Part shown: positions 43,920 to 53,373 of the stretch, piece by piece | How the letters are laid out: each line of letters begins with the position of its first letter | Numbering within the stretch: position 1 is the first letter of the stretch | Origin: Peptoniphilus obesi ph1 | Lineage (GTDB): Bacteria > Bacillota > Clostridia > Tissierellales > Peptoniphilaceae | NCBI RefSeq assembly: GCF_000311865.1 | Contig: NZ_HE978580.1 | Coordinates: forward strand, 1 to 64,000 | Length of the DNA stretch: 64,000 nt | Reading direction: 5' to 3' | Notes under the pieces: model-generated | What the model saw: only the letters and a program-made list of their open reading frames with translations | Told to the model about the DNA's origin: nothing | Database searches by the model: none | Translations under genes and position numbers: made by a program

Positions 43920-45609
43920 ATTTATTAAACTTATCTTTCATGGCTTTTATAAATTCTCGATTTGTCTTGTACTTATTTATATTATCAAGAAGTGTTTCTG
44001 TTACTTCGTGACTTGATTCTTGATTCATTGCCCTTCTAACTGCCCAAGCAAAATTTAACTCATCTTTATCTAGCAAGTATTCTTCTTTTCTAGTTCCAGA
44101 TTTATAGATATCTATGGCTGGGAAAATTCTTCTTTCGGACAATTTCCTATCTAAATGAACTTCCATATTTCCTGTTCCCTTAAATTCTTCAAAAATTATA
44201 TCGTCCATCCTTGAACCTGTTTCAATTAAAGTTGTTGCAAGTATTGTTAAAGATCCACCTTCTTCAATGTTTCTTGCTGCTCCGAAAAATCTTTTTGGTT
44301 TGTGTAAAGATAAAGGATCTAGACCTCCTGATAGGGTTTTACCACTTGGTGGAGTAACAAGATTATAGGCTCTTGCAAGTCTTGTAAGCGAATCAAGAAG
44401 AATTACTACATCATATTTATTTTCAACAAGCCTTTTTGCTCTTTCAATAGCATTTTCTGCAACCCTAATATGGTTTTTAGCCTGTTCATCAAAGGTTGAA
44501 TAAACAACTTCCCCATCGACAGATCTAATCATATCTGTTACTTCTTCCGGTCTTTCATCTATTAAAACTACCATAAGTTTTACTTCTGGATAATTTGTTG
44601 AAATTGATTTTGCTATCTTTTTTAATAGGGTTGTCTTGCCACTTTTTGGTTGAGATACAATCATCCCTCTTTGACCCTTGCCAATAGGCGAAATAAGATC
44701 AATCAAACGCATGGCTGTGTCGTTGGAAGTATTTTCTAAAATTAATTTTTGTTTTGGATAAATTGGTATGAGTTTTTCAAAATGTGGTCTGTTGATTGAA
44801 AGACTAGGGTCAAGTCCATTTACAGATTTTATATAGATTAAGGCATTGTAACTTTCGTTTGCTTTTGATGGTCTAACTACTCCTGTAACTTCATCGCCAT
44901 TTCTTAGTCTAAATTTTCTAATTTGTGATGGTGATACATAAATATCTCCTTCACTAGGTTGATAGTTATGGATCCTCAAAAATCCATAACCATCTTGGTG
45001 AAGGTCTAATATTCCTCCGACATAATTTATGCTGTCCATATCTTCTATGATTTCTGTAGCATTGTCAGAGAGATCTTCTATATTTATTTCTTCCTTATCT
45101 GATGAATGATCTTCTAAAATATCTTCTTTTTTGTCCATCTCATCCATCATCAAGTCTATATCTTGGATATTTAGAATCTCATCAATAAGTTGATTTTTAT
45201 TAAATTTATATGATTTTTTTATGTCTAAACTATCAGCAATTTCTCTTAGCTTGGCAAGATTCATTTTTAATAATTTTTTTCTATTATCATTGCCATCATC
45301 TTTATCAAGTTCAATTTGATTTTCTAATATTTTTTCAATAATTTCAGACTTTTTATATTTATAAGCCTGGTCTATTCCTTGATTTTTAGCAATTTCTCTT
45401 AACTCGGTTAGACTATTATCTTGTAATTCTTTTTCTGTGTAACTAGTAACTAAAGGCTCCTCGCCATCAGTTATATATTTATAATAATCTCCCCTATTAA
45501 GTGATGCATGATCTTTTAAACCCATTGATACTGCTATAGTTTTTAATTCATCTAGTGATTTATTTTGCAAGACATCATCATTTTTATTTTTATTGCGATC
45601 TTCTTTCAA
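43909..45609 (-). CDS. rho: Transcription termination factor Rho
   Basis: A 566-residue Rho, longer than the usual 420. The N-terminal 150 residues hold three tandem copies of a SAP-like Rho_N helix motif (about 18-48, 66-97 and 117-148), each with an L-x-E/K-L-x-x-I-A core. An acidic linker (150-192) follows, then the cold-shock RNA-binding domain (about 197-265, DGYGFLRI) and the RecA-type ATPase with Walker [10 protein letters not shown] at 319-327 and [11 protein letters not shown]. It is a hexameric RNA translocase that ends transcription. The start is TTG at 45609, five bases after AGGAGG. The repeated N-terminus is the unusual part. Confidence 0.96.
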   Translation of the reverse strand: MKEDRNKNKNDDVLQNKSLDELKTIAVSMGLKDHASLNRGDYYKYITDGEEPLVTSYTEKELQDNSLTELREIAKNQGIDQAYKYKKSEIIEKILENQIELDKDDGNDNRKKLLKMNLAKLREIADSLDIKKSYKFNKNQLIDEILNIQDIDLMMDEMDKKEDILEDHSSDKEEINIEDLSDNATEIIEDMDSINYVGGILDLHQDGYGFLRIHNYQPSEGDIYVSPSQIRKFRLRNGDEVTGVVRPSKANESYNALIYIKSVNGLDPSLSINRPHFEKLIPIYPKQKLILENTSNDTAMRLIDLISPIGKGQRGMIVSQPKSGKTTLLKKIAKSISTNYPEVKLMVVLIDERPEEVTDMIRSVDGEVVYSTFDEQAKNHIRVAENAIERAKRLVENKYDVVILLDSLTRLARAYNLVTPPSGKTLSGGLDPLSLHKPKRFFGAARNIEEGGSLTILATTLIETGSRMDDIIFEEFKGTGNMEVHLDRKLSERRIFPAIDIYKSGTRKEEYLLDKDELNFAWAVRRAMNQESSHEVTETLLDNINKYKTNREFIKAMKDKFNKYES

Positions 45610-45624
45610 AATATCCTCCTAATT

Positions 45625-46593
45625 TTATTTAGCATATTCTGGCTTTTGGGATAATTTATGAGTTGATTTAATTCTTCTTACAGTTCCACTTGGTAGTCTT
45701 AAAACTAAACTTTCAGTTGTTGCCATATTGTTTTTATGGTATTTAACACCTTCAAGTATTTCGCCAGTTGTTACTCCTGTTGCTGAGAATATTACTTCAT
45801 CTCCCTTAACAAGATCTTCAATTGTGTAAATCTTATTTAGGTCTGAATGTAATTTTAAGCATCTTTCTTTTTGAGCTTCATCAGTTGGGTTAAGTCTTCC
45901 TTGGAAGTCTCCTCCTAGGCATTTTAAAGCTGCTGCAGCTATTACACCTTCTGGTGCTCCACCAACTCCCATCATTAAATCAATTCCTGATTCATCAAAG
46001 CAAGCTTCTATTGCAGTTAAAATATCTCCGTCAGATACTTTTTTTATTCTTGCACCAAGTTGTCTAATTTCATTTATCATTTCATCATGTCTTGGTCTAT
46101 CTAAAACTGCAACTGTAACTTCACTAACATTTTTATTTAAAGCTTTTGCCACTCTTTTTATATTTTCTGTTGGAGAATCATCTAGGTCTATGCATCCCTT
46201 TGCTCTTGGTCCACATGCTATTTTTTTCATATATACATCTGGAGCATTTAGCATTGTTCCTCTTGGAGATACTGCAAGTACAGCAATTGCATTTGATCTA
46301 CCTTCTGAAATTGCAGTTGTGCCATCTATTGGGTCAACTGATATATCAACCTTGTCATAACCTTTAGAGTCTGATCCTATGTGTTCCCCTATATAAAGCA
46401 TTGGAGCTTCATCAATTTCTCCTTCGCCTATAACAACGATTCCATCTATTTCTATTTGGTCAAACATTCTTCTCATTGCATCGACTGCAGCCTTGTCTGC
46501 TCCATTTTTGTCTCCCTTACCTTGGAACTTTCCTGCAGATAAAGCAGCTGCTTCTGTAACTCTTGCTAAGTTTAATGATAAATTTCTGTTCAT
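45625..46593 (-). CDS. glpX: Fructose-1,6-bisphosphatase, class II
   Basis: A 322-residue GlpX-type phosphatase with DGIVVIGEGEIDEAPML, DPIDGTTAISEGRSNAIAVLA and the late GVGGAPEGVIAAAAL, all diagnostic of the class II family with its metal-binding aspartates. It makes fructose 6-phosphate for gluconeogenesis. Together with ppsA in this window it supports sugar synthesis from peptides or organic acids. Follows fsa by two bases and is followed by rho; AGGGAGGATTTT precedes the ATG. Confidence 0.95.
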   Translation of the reverse strand: MNRNLSLNLARVTEAAALSAGKFQGKGDKNGADKAAVDAMRRMFDQIEIDGIVVIGEGEIDEAPMLYIGEHIGSDSKGYDKVDISVDPIDGTTAISEGRSNAIAVLAVSPRGTMLNAPDVYMKKIACGPRAKGCIDLDDSPTENIKRVAKALNKNVSEVTVAVLDRPRHDEMINEIRQLGARIKKVSDGDILTAIEACFDESGIDLMMGVGGAPEGVIAAAALKCLGGDFQGRLNPTDEAQKERCLKLHSDLNKIYTIEDLVKGDEVIFSATGVTTGEILEGVKYHKNNMATTESLVLRLPSGTVRRIKSTHKLSQKPEYAK

Positions 46594-46595
46594 TT

Positions 46596-47252
46596 TTAAA
46601 ATCCTCCCTTTGATTTTACATCTTTAAAGTCACTAAGAAATCTTTCGATACCACTATCTGTTAAAGGGTGTTTTATCATCTGAACAAAAACCTTATAAGG
46701 AATTGTTGCAATATCTGCCCCAGTTAATAAACACTTATGTATGTGCTCAGTATTACGGATACTAGCAGCAATGATTTCTGTATCTATATTATAATTTTTA
46801 AATACACTAGATAATTCTTGGATTAAAATCATTCCATCATAACCAATATCATCTAGTCTTCCAATAAATGGACTGACATATTTTGCTCCTGCTCTTGCAG
46901 CAAGGATTGCTTGATTAACCGAAAAAATTAAAGTTGCATTTACCTTAATATTTTCTTTTGATAAAATTTTTATAGCCTTTAGGCCTTCAATTGTGATTGG
47001 AATTTTAACCACTATATTATCTGAAATTTTTGCAAGTAGTCTTGCTTGTTTAACAATTTCATCACACTCACTTGCAGTCACCTCAGCTGATATAGGTCCA
47101 TCTACAATTTCACTTATTTCTTTAACAACATCTTCAAAAACTCTGCCTTCTTTTGCTATTAAGCTAGGGTTTGTTGTTACGCCACTTAATATTCCCCAAG
47201 AATCAATTTCTTTGATTTCTTCTATACTTGCTGTATCAATAAAAAATTTCAT
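46596..47252 (-). CDS. fsa: Fructose-6-phosphate aldolase/transaldolase
   Basis: A 218-residue TalC/MipB-type small transaldolase. [16 protein letters not shown] is the family start, the Schiff-base lysine lies in VVKIPIT, and [31 protein letters not shown] is the substrate loop. The family includes true fructose-6-phosphate aldolases and transaldolases, which sequence alone does not separate here. It starts one base from the ispF stop behind AAGGAGATTTATA. In context it joins glpX and rpe as part of sugar-phosphate metabolism. Confidence 0.92.
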   Translation of the reverse strand: MKFFIDTASIEEIKEIDSWGILSGVTTNPSLIAKEGRVFEDVVKEISEIVDGPISAEVTASECDEIVKQARLLAKISDNIVVKIPITIEGLKAIKILSKENIKVNATLIFSVNQAILAARAGAKYVSPFIGRLDDIGYDGMILIQELSSVFKNYNIDTEIIAASIRNTEHIHKCLLTGADIATIPYKVFVQMIKHPLTDSGIERFLSDFKDVKSKGGF

Positions 47253-47731
47253 TATAAATCTCCTTCTTCGAGTAAAACTACAGCCTGTGCAGCAATTCCT
47301 TCTTCTCTTCCCTCAAAGCCTAATTTCTCTGTAGTTGTTGCCTTGACAGATACATTTTCTATATCTGTATTAAGAATTTCACAAAGACAAGCTCTCATAT
47401 CTTCTATATAATCTTTAAGTTTAGGTTTTTGAGCAATTACTACACTGTCAATATTTGTAATTTTATAATTTTTTTCTGTCATTATTTCATAAACTTTTTT
47501 TAGTAAAATTTTTGAATCTATGTCCTTGTATTTATCATCAGTATCTGGAAATAATTTTCCTATATCACCAAGAGCCAAGGCTCCTATAATAGCATCCATA
47601 ATGGCATGGATTAACACATCGGCATCAGAATGACCCAAAAGTCCAAATTTGTAGTCAATTTCTATTCCGCCGATAAAAAGTTTTCTTCCCTCAACTAATT
47701 TATGAACATCATATCCTATTCCAATTTTCAT
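47252..47731 (-). CDS. ispF: MECDP synthase (MEP pathway)
   Basis: A 159-residue IspF that cyclises CDP-methylerythritol 2-phosphate. The metal-binding [13 protein letters not shown] and [16 protein letters not shown], and the [18 protein letters not shown]-terminus, are conserved. It directly follows ispD, the earlier step of the methylerythritol pathway, which makes isoprenoids for undecaprenyl carriers. GAGGAAAATTAA precedes the ATG. Confidence 0.97.
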   Translation of the reverse strand: MKIGIGYDVHKLVEGRKLFIGGIEIDYKFGLLGHSDADVLIHAIMDAIIGALALGDIGKLFPDTDDKYKDIDSKILLKKVYEIMTEKNYKITNIDSVVIAQKPKLKDYIEDMRACLCEILNTDIENVSVKATTTEKLGFEGREEGIAAQAVVLLEEGDL

Positions 47732-48427
47732 TTAATTTTCCTCAACTAATGCTTCTGCAATTATTAAATCTTCTGGAGTTGTTATCTTAATATTTTTATA
47801 ATCATTAAGTACAAGCTCTATCTTTTTTCCATATTTTTCAACCAAGGAACAATCATCTGTTCCATAATAATTTTCATTGTAGGCTTGCTTATAGGCAGCT
47901 AACAAAATATCTTTTTTAAAGACTTGTGGCGTTTGAACAGCAAAAAGTTCTGACCTATTCGGTGTATAAGCAACTTGTTTTCCATTGTAGGAAACTTTTA
48001 TTGTATCCTTTACCTTATTAGCCAAACAACATGCTCCAGATTTTAAAGCTGTTTCAATAGCTAAGTCAATCTTTGCTACATCTACAAAAGGCCTTGCTCC
48101 GTCGTGGGTTAAAACTATATCAAAGTCATCTGGCATATGGTTTAGAGCATTATTAATAGAATCTTGTCTTTCTTCTCCTCCATAAACAATTTTATAGGGC
48201 AAAGATATTTTATATTTATTAATAATTTCTCCAAGATAATGTATGTCATTTTGCTTAATTAATAAAATTATATAATCAACATATTTTGAATTTTCAATTT
48301 TATCTATTGTATGAGCCAAAATGGGCTTATTATCTATTTCTAGAAACTGCTTGTTTATAGAATGTTTCATTCTTTTTCCCATACCAGCAGCAGCTATTAT
48401 GGCACATACTTTTTTACCCTCTATCAT
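47732..48427 (-). CDS. ispD: MEP cytidylyltransferase
   Basis: A 231-residue IspD that couples CTP to methylerythritol 4-phosphate. The nucleotide-binding CAIIAAAGMGKRM, LTHDGARPFV and the VQTPQVFKKD region are all present. It lies between the class B PBP and ispF, so the isoprenoid carrier supply is linked to wall synthesis in one operon. AGTAGGTTAATT precedes the ATG. Confidence 0.97.
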   Translation of the reverse strand: MIEGKKVCAIIAAAGMGKRMKHSINKQFLEIDNKPILAHTIDKIENSKYVDYIILLIKQNDIHYLGEIINKYKISLPYKIVYGGEERQDSINNALNHMPDDFDIVLTHDGARPFVDVAKIDLAIETALKSGACCLANKVKDTIKVSYNGKQVAYTPNRSELFAVQTPQVFKKDILLAAYKQAYNENYYGTDDCSLVEKYGKKIELVLNDYKNIKITTPEDLIIAEALVEEN

Positions 48428-48434
48428 AATTAAC

Positions 48435-49874
48435 CTACTTGTTTAATTCATTTAAAGAAAATCTAATTATATCCTTAGCAATTGGAGCAGCAATTTCTCC
48501 ACCCAGATATTCAACATTTTCAACAATTACAGCCACTGCAATTTGTGGATCGTCTGCTGGTGCAAAACCAACAAACCAAGCATTGTTGATTGTTTTTTCT
48601 TTGGATCTTTCTGCAGTACCAGTTTTTCCAGCAATTTGGAAAGATCTAAGTCTTGCTGCCTTACTTGTTCCTCTATTAACTGAATTTATCATCATATCTT
48701 TAATTTGATTAGCTGTTTCTTTTGATACGGATTGGACAAGCATTTCTGGTTGTCTAGTCATAACCTCTTCTCCATCTTGTCCGACTACTTTTGAAACTAT
48801 ATATGGTTTCATCATCTTACCATCGTTTGCTATTGTTGATGCAATCATAGCCATGTGGAGTGGAGTAACAGTTACGTCTGCTTGACCAATTGATGCAGCT
48901 GCTAGGGCTTGTTTATCCCAGCTTTGATAGTTGAATTTTGATTTTGAAAATTTAACATTGGTAGTATTTAAATCAAAATCAATATCTTTATTAAATAAAA
49001 ATTTTTCTGCAGTTTCTCCCATTTTTTCTTGCCCCAATACAACCGCCTTATTAGCAAAATAAGTATTTACAGAAAAAGTTATAGCATCATTTAAATCTAT
49101 CTTGCCATAAGTTTTTCCACCAGCATTTTTGATTGGATAACCACCAGCATCTTCTTCTCCTGTATCTTCATAAGACTGATCTATTCCATTTTCTATTATT
49201 GATGCAGCTGATACAATTTTTTGTATTGATCCAGGTGTGAAACCACCTTGCATTGCTGAATTATAAAAAGAACCTTCATTTTTTTCAACAATAGCTGCAT
49301 AGTCTCTTTCTATCGTTTCAAGGTTAAAATCTGGATATGAAACCAAGGATAAAACTTCTCCAGTTTTTGGATTCATAACTACAATTGCAGCTTTTTCTCC
49401 CACTTCTTCTAGGAGTTGTCTGGATCTTTCCTGGATGGCAGTATTAGTTGTTAAATAAATACTGTCACCTGTATCTTTATCATAATCACTTTTAAAGAAT
49501 GCTTTAAAACTTCTAACTATATCTGGTTCATTTTTTCCAAGAAGATATCTATTGTAAGAAGATTCTATTCCAGAATTACCTCTGACTTTGTTTGAATATC
49601 CAACAACATGAGCATAGCTATAAGGATAGTTATAATGTCTTTGATATTTGTATTTTTCTCCGTCAGAATAAGCTAGAATTTCTCCTTTGTTATCATAAAT
49701 ATTTCCTCTTTTTATTTGAGCTATTTTTAAAGCTTCCCTCTTATTAGCAGGATGTTCTACTATGTTTGGAGCCTTGAAAATTGTAAAATAGCTTAAATAT
49801 ATAATTAATGAAATAAATAGAGCTATTAAAAATACCAATAAAATTAATATTTTTCTATTCTCTTTAATATTCAT
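48435..49874 (-). CDS. Class B penicillin-binding protein
   Basis: A 479-residue transpeptidase with one N-terminal membrane anchor (about 8-30) and a C-terminal transpeptidase domain. The active-site serine motif is GSIQK, the SxN motif is SVN (in FSVNTYFA), and the KTG triad is AGKTGTAE. It lacks the long N-terminal pedestal of FtsI-type PBPs, like the PbpA form found next to FtsW/RodA. It crosslinks peptidoglycan in step with the glycosyltransferase FtsW/RodA next door. The start at 49874 follows GAGGTGGACA; the upstream ATG at 49886 reads through that site. Confidence 0.94.
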   Translation of the reverse strand: MNIKENRKILILLVFLIALFISLIIYLSYFTIFKAPNIVEHPANKREALKIAQIKRGNIYDNKGEILAYSDGEKYKYQRHYNYPYSYAHVVGYSNKVRGNSGIESSYNRYLLGKNEPDIVRSFKAFFKSDYDKDTGDSIYLTTNTAIQERSRQLLEEVGEKAAIVVMNPKTGEVLSLVSYPDFNLETIERDYAAIVEKNEGSFYNSAMQGGFTPGSIQKIVSAASIIENGIDQSYEDTGEEDAGGYPIKNAGGKTYGKIDLNDAITFSVNTYFANKAVVLGQEKMGETAEKFLFNKDIDFDLNTTNVKFSKSKFNYQSWDKQALAAASIGQADVTVTPLHMAMIASTIANDGKMMKPYIVSKVVGQDGEEVMTRQPEMLVQSVSKETANQIKDMMINSVNRGTSKAARLRSFQIAGKTGTAERSKEKTINNAWFVGFAPADDPQIAVAVIVENVEYLGGEIAAPIAKDIIRFSLNELNK

Positions 49875-49882
49875 TGTCCACC

Positions 49883-51127
49883 TCATTCATATTTATATGA
49901 CATATCTTCACTGGTTACTTGAAGTATTCCTAAAGCTATAAAACTAAATATCATTGAAGATCCACCATATGAAACAAACGGCAAGGTAATTCCAGTCATA
50001 GGAATTAACTTTATTACTCCTCCAATATTTAAAAATGTTTGTACTGCAAAAAGAATAGCAACGGCTATAGCCAGTATCCTATAAAATTTATACTCTTGAG
50101 CAATGGCGATTTTTATTGCCCTATAAGTCAAAAGCATAAAAAGCATAATTATGCCAATTCCTGTAAAAATTCCCATTTCTTCGCAAATTATAGAAAATAT
50201 TAAATCTGAATAACCAACTGGTACAAGATTTGGATAACCAAGACCCAAACCAGTTCCAAAAAATCCACCTTCTGCAATCGCAAAAAGTGACTGAACAATT
50301 TGAAGACCTATTCCATAAACCCTGTCTTCTCTCCAAGGATCAAGCCATATATCAACCCTAACTCTAACGTGGTTAAATAATTTATAACCAAGAAAAGCTC
50401 CAACAAGAAGAAGACCTATATTAATCAATAAATTCTTTTTATCTTCGTCATAAATAAAAGAAATTCCAAGATACATAGCAAGAAATATTACTGCTGTTCC
50501 TAAATCTTTTTGTATAAACAATAGAGCTACTAAAAAATAAATAGCAAACATCAAAGTATAATTCTTGTATGATTTATTAATTTTTGTTTTATATTGGAAG
50601 AAAGAATAATAAGAAGCTATTATAAACATAACTAAAATTTTAGTTATTTCAGATGGTTGCATGGAAAAATTTGATATCTGTATCCAGTTTTTTGCACCCA
50701 TGCCTTGGTCAGTACCAAAAATAGCAGTGGCAAGAAATAATAATATGGAAATTGCAAAATAAAAGACTCCATATTTTTCTAATCTCCTAAAGGCTCTCAT
50801 GGCAAAATATGTTATATAAAACATAGTTATACCAAGCAAGGCCCAAACAAGTTGCAAAATTCCAAGATTTGGATTAGTTCTATAAGTTGTTATAATTCCA
50901 ATTGTGAGTAACATAGAAACTATCAAGAATATATAATTATCTCCCGATGATACCCTGCCAAGTATAAAATTTGATATATAAATAATTAGGATAAGTCCAA
51001 AAAAAAGTATAGCTATATATTTATCAATATGAGTGTTATTGAAAAAAAATAATAATAAAACGCTTAGAATTTCAAAAATTAAAAGTAAGTCTCTAGGTCG
51101 TCTAGTCTTAAATATACGTTCTAACAT
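49883..51127 (-). CDS. FtsW/RodA/SpoVE-family glycosyltransferase
   Basis: A 414-residue SEDS protein with ten membrane segments. Conserved SEDS stretches are GAKNWIQI, the SMQPSEITK stretch, QKDLGTAVIF, the extracellular loop around WREDRVYGIGLQIVQSLFAIAEGGFFGTGLG and the end GITLPFVSYGGSSM. It polymerises lipid II glycan strands with the class B PBP encoded next. I start at the ATG at 51127, which is four bases after GGGGT; the longer frame to 51169 would overlap the FHA gene. FtsW (division) and RodA (elongation) are not separable by sequence alone here. Confidence 0.95.
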   Translation of the reverse strand: MLERIFKTRRPRDLLLIFEILSVLLLFFFNNTHIDKYIAILFFGLILIIYISNFILGRVSSGDNYIFLIVSMLLTIGIITTYRTNPNLGILQLVWALLGITMFYITYFAMRAFRRLEKYGVFYFAISILLFLATAIFGTDQGMGAKNWIQISNFSMQPSEITKILVMFIIASYYSFFQYKTKINKSYKNYTLMFAIYFLVALLFIQKDLGTAVIFLAMYLGISFIYDEDKKNLLINIGLLLVGAFLGYKLFNHVRVRVDIWLDPWREDRVYGIGLQIVQSLFAIAEGGFFGTGLGLGYPNLVPVGYSDLIFSIICEEMGIFTGIGIIMLFMLLTYRAIKIAIAQEYKFYRILAIAVAILFAVQTFLNIGGVIKLIPMTGITLPFVSYGGSSMIFSFIALGILQVTSEDMSYKYE

Positions 51128-51128
51128 T

Positions 51129-51566
51129 TTACCCCCTGTTATCCACAAAAATAAACTGGATAAAACCAACTCCTATTTTATCTCCATCTCTTAATTCTAC
51201 AATATCAAAGATTTGTTCTCCATTTAAGAAAGTTCCATTCGCAGAGTTAAGATCTTCAATAAAATACATGCCGTTTTCTTCGGTGATTTTTAAATGTTTC
51301 TTACTGACAAATTTGTCTTTTATGATTATATCACACCTTGATGATCTACCAATTGTAGTTTCATACGACAAAACGTATGACTCATTCATCTTAAAATTAA
51401 GAGAATCAAGTCTATTAACTACTTTTAAATAAGCTGCATCAAGTGATGATCCTTTTTTATCCATAGATTTTATATCCAAGTACATAAGTCTTATTATTCT
51501 AAAAATAAACAGATAGATAATAACAATAAAAACATACTTAAGGATTCTTGATATTAATTCAAACAA
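51129..51566 (-). CDS. FHA-domain protein with membrane anchor
   Basis: A 145-residue protein with one membrane segment near residues 5-25 and a C-terminal FHA phosphothreonine-binding domain (TTIGRSSRCDIII, SKKHLKI, NSANGTFLNG). The start is TTG at 51566, behind GAGGTGTTAAA; the longer ATG frame to 51605 has no site. It leads an operon with ftsW and the PBP. In actinobacteria FHA proteins of this kind recruit PASTA-kinase-phosphorylated partners to division or wall enzymes. A PrkC/Stp pair lies 12 kb away in this window, so the same wiring is plausible. Confidence 0.9.
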   Translation of the reverse strand: MFELISRILKYVFIVIIYLFIFRIIRLMYLDIKSMDKKGSSLDAAYLKVVNRLDSLNFKMNESYVLSYETTIGRSSRCDIIIKDKFVSKKHLKITEENGMYFIEDLNSANGTFLNGEQIFDIVELRDGDKIGVGFIQFIFVDNRG

Positions 51567-51662
51567 TTTAACACCTCTTATATTTATCTTAATAGATAAT
51601 ATCACAAATCATAAATAAATTAAATATAAATGATTTATGATACAATGTTAAATGGTGATTTT

Positions 51663-52271
51663 ATGTACATTACAAAGATTATTTACGAGGAAAAGGAAAA
51701 ACTTTTTAAACTTGTTTTTGATGATGATTCTTCGATTTTAATAAATGAAAATACTTTAATAAAATGTAATATCTATAAAGATAAAGAAATTGATAAAAAA
51801 GAGCTAAATGAGATTATAGAAGAAAATAAAGTGTATGAAGCAACAGAAAAGGCTCTTAAATTTTTAAAAAAATTAAGAACTAAAAAAGAAATCTCAGTCC
51901 ATTTAAAAGAAGATGGACTAGATTTTGAAATTATAAATCGGGTTTTAAAATATTTAGAAGAATTTAATTATATTGATGATCATCAATATGCTAGCAGTTT
52001 TATAAGTGATAAACTAAGAATAAATAGGTACGGCCCAGAAAAAATTAAATATTTATTATTAAATAAAGGAGTTTCATCTGAAATAATAAATCTCAGCCTG
52101 GAAGAAGTTGAAGATGATTTAATAAAGGAAAATTTTTTAAAAGATGCAGAAATAAAATATAATAAAGTTTCTTCAACAAAGAATGCCTACGAAAAAACAG
52201 TTAAATATTTATTGTCAAAGGGCTATAGCCTTGATTATGTTATGAAAAATATTGGAGAAGTTATAAAATGA
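51663..52271 (+). CDS. recX: RecX-family regulator
   Basis: A 202-residue RecX with three helical repeats (LKFLKKLRTKKEISVHL, LEEFNYIDDHQYA and KINRYGPEKIKYLL-type stretches). It dampens RecA filament growth and activity. The start at 51663 follows GGTGATTTT; the ATG at 51630 is too far upstream. It faces away from the FHA operon and is followed by a four-base overlap (ATGA) with the GIY-YIG gene. Confidence 0.88.
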   Translation: MYITKIIYEEKEKLFKLVFDDDSSILINENTLIKCNIYKDKEIDKKELNEIIEENKVYEATEKALKFLKKLRTKKEISVHLKEDGLDFEIINRVLKYLEEFNYIDDHQYASSFISDKLRINRYGPEKIKYLLLNKGVSSEIINLSLEEVEDDLIKENFLKDAEIKYNKVSSTKNAYEKTVKYLLSKGYSLDYVMKNIGEVIK

Positions 52272-52537
52272 ATTTTTATGTATATATACTTGAATGCAGC
52301 GATAAAAGTCTATACACAGGCTATACTGTTGATATAAAACACAGAATAAAAATGCACAATCAAAAAAAAGCCTCAAAGTATACTAGGGGTAGAGTCCCCG
52401 TAAAGTTAAAATACTTTGAGACTTATGATAATAAATCTGATGCTTTAAAAAGAGAATACTCAATCAAGCAACTTACTAGAGATCAAAAATTAGATCTTAT
52501 AAATTCTAAAGATCTCAATTTAGATCATTTTGAATAA
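52268..52537 (+). CDS. GIY-YIG endonuclease (UPF0213-like)
   Basis: An 89-residue single-domain GIY-YIG protein: the YVYILE and YTGYTVDIKHRI strands give the motif, followed by AGKY-type KYTRGRVPVKL and a C-terminal SDALKREYSIKQLTR. The family of stand-alone domains, typified by YhbQ, nicks or cuts DNA; in cells their role is unclear. GGAGAAGTTATAAA precedes the ATG. Its 3' end overlaps by 23 bp the end of the convergent membrane-protein gene. Confidence 0.9.
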   Translation: MNFYVYILECSDKSLYTGYTVDIKHRIKMHNQKKASKYTRGRVPVKLKYFETYDNKSDALKREYSIKQLTRDQKLDLINSKDLNLDHFE

Positions 52538-52823
52538 TACCAATAATTAAAGCAAATAATAAGGATACAATTCCACTTCCGCAACTTATAACAAATACTA
52601 TTAATGAATCTAAGCTGTTTGGATCAAATAATTTTGATATTACTGAAAATAAGGATACAATTCCTATACATATTAGAACTATACCTGGTAAATATTTAGC
52701 AAATTTTAGTTTTTTTGCAGCAAAATTTACTATAAATGTAAGTATTATTGCAACCAACATCGCCAATAAAGTTATAATCATATACTCATCATTTTTCATT
52801 ATTACTTCTATAATACTACTCAT
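52515..52823 (-). CDS. Small membrane protein, unknown function
   Basis: A 102-residue protein with three membrane segments (about 15-35, 42-60 and 75-98). It is last in the two-component operon and overlaps the lipoprotein gene by eight bases. GAGGTGGAAG precedes the ATG. No family is recognised. Because it is made with the sensor kinase and lipoprotein, it may belong to their signalling, but nothing in the sequence proves it. Confidence 0.7.
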   Translation of the reverse strand: MSSIIEVIMKNDEYMIITLLAMLVAIILTFIVNFAAKKLKFAKYLPGIVLICIGIVSLFSVISKLFDPNSLDSLIVFVISCGSGIVSLLFALIIGIIQNDLN

Positions 52824-53373
52824 CTTCCACCTCTATACCTTGCTGATTGGGATCAATTCTCTTAAGAACTGTTTCATATTCTTCTTCTTTTATTTCATTT
52901 GATATCCTATTAATTTGAATAAAGTTTTTATTATCATATATAAAAGCCTTATCTTCATCAACCTTTATTATTTCAAATACAAAATTATCTCTATCATATA
53001 CATCAACTATTGATAAATATTCTCCACTTATATTTAATTTTTTCTGGTCAATATCAAATTTTTTAGATATATATCTATCTAATTCAACTTTTTTCGCCTT
53101 AAAGTTTGGATTATAAATAAGTTTATCTCCAACTATAATTCCATCTTCTTTAATAAATACATCCTTGCCTATATAATCTTTATAGGAAAAAATATCACTT
53201 GTATCTTGTTCATCATCTGTGAAAATTACTTTAGTAATGATCCATTTGCCATTTACTGGAGTCTTAGATACTGTCGGAGATTTAATTTTTGAAAAATCTG
53301 TATCTATTAAAGAGCATGAGCTAAGAATTAAGCAAAAAATAGCCAAAGTAAGTATCTTTATTTTAGACTTCAT
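52816..53373 (-). CDS. Lipoprotein of two-component operon
   Basis: A 185-residue putative lipoprotein with a lipobox LILSSC in the first 20 residues, then a lysine- and aspartate-rich globular part with several beta-strand-like stretches (KWIITKVIFTDDEQD, GDKLIYNPNFKAKKVELD). I put the start at ATG 53373, nine bases after GAGG; a start at 53388 is too early. It overlaps the histidine kinase by 11 bases. Being next to the sensor kinase, it may monitor the envelope for it. No known family is recognised. Confidence 0.75.
   Translation of the reverse strand: MKSKIKILTLAIFCLILSSCSLIDTDFSKIKSPTVSKTPVNGKWIITKVIFTDDEQDTSDIFSYKDYIGKDVFIKEDGIIVGDKLIYNPNFKAKKVELDRYISKKFDIDQKKLNISGEYLSIVDVYDRDNFVFEIIKVDEDKAFIYDNKNFIQINRISNEIKEEEYETVLKRIDPNQQGIEVEDE

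Noticed and set aside
50121-50336. Minus-strand 71-codon frame inside ftsW
   Set aside because: Tryptophan- and arginine-rich alternate frame inside the SEDS gene; not supported.
51606-51650. Inverted repeat TCATAAAT...ATTTATGA between the FHA and recX genes as an operator
   Set aside because: Only 8-bp arms in very AT-rich DNA; likely chance. No family-specific box recognised.
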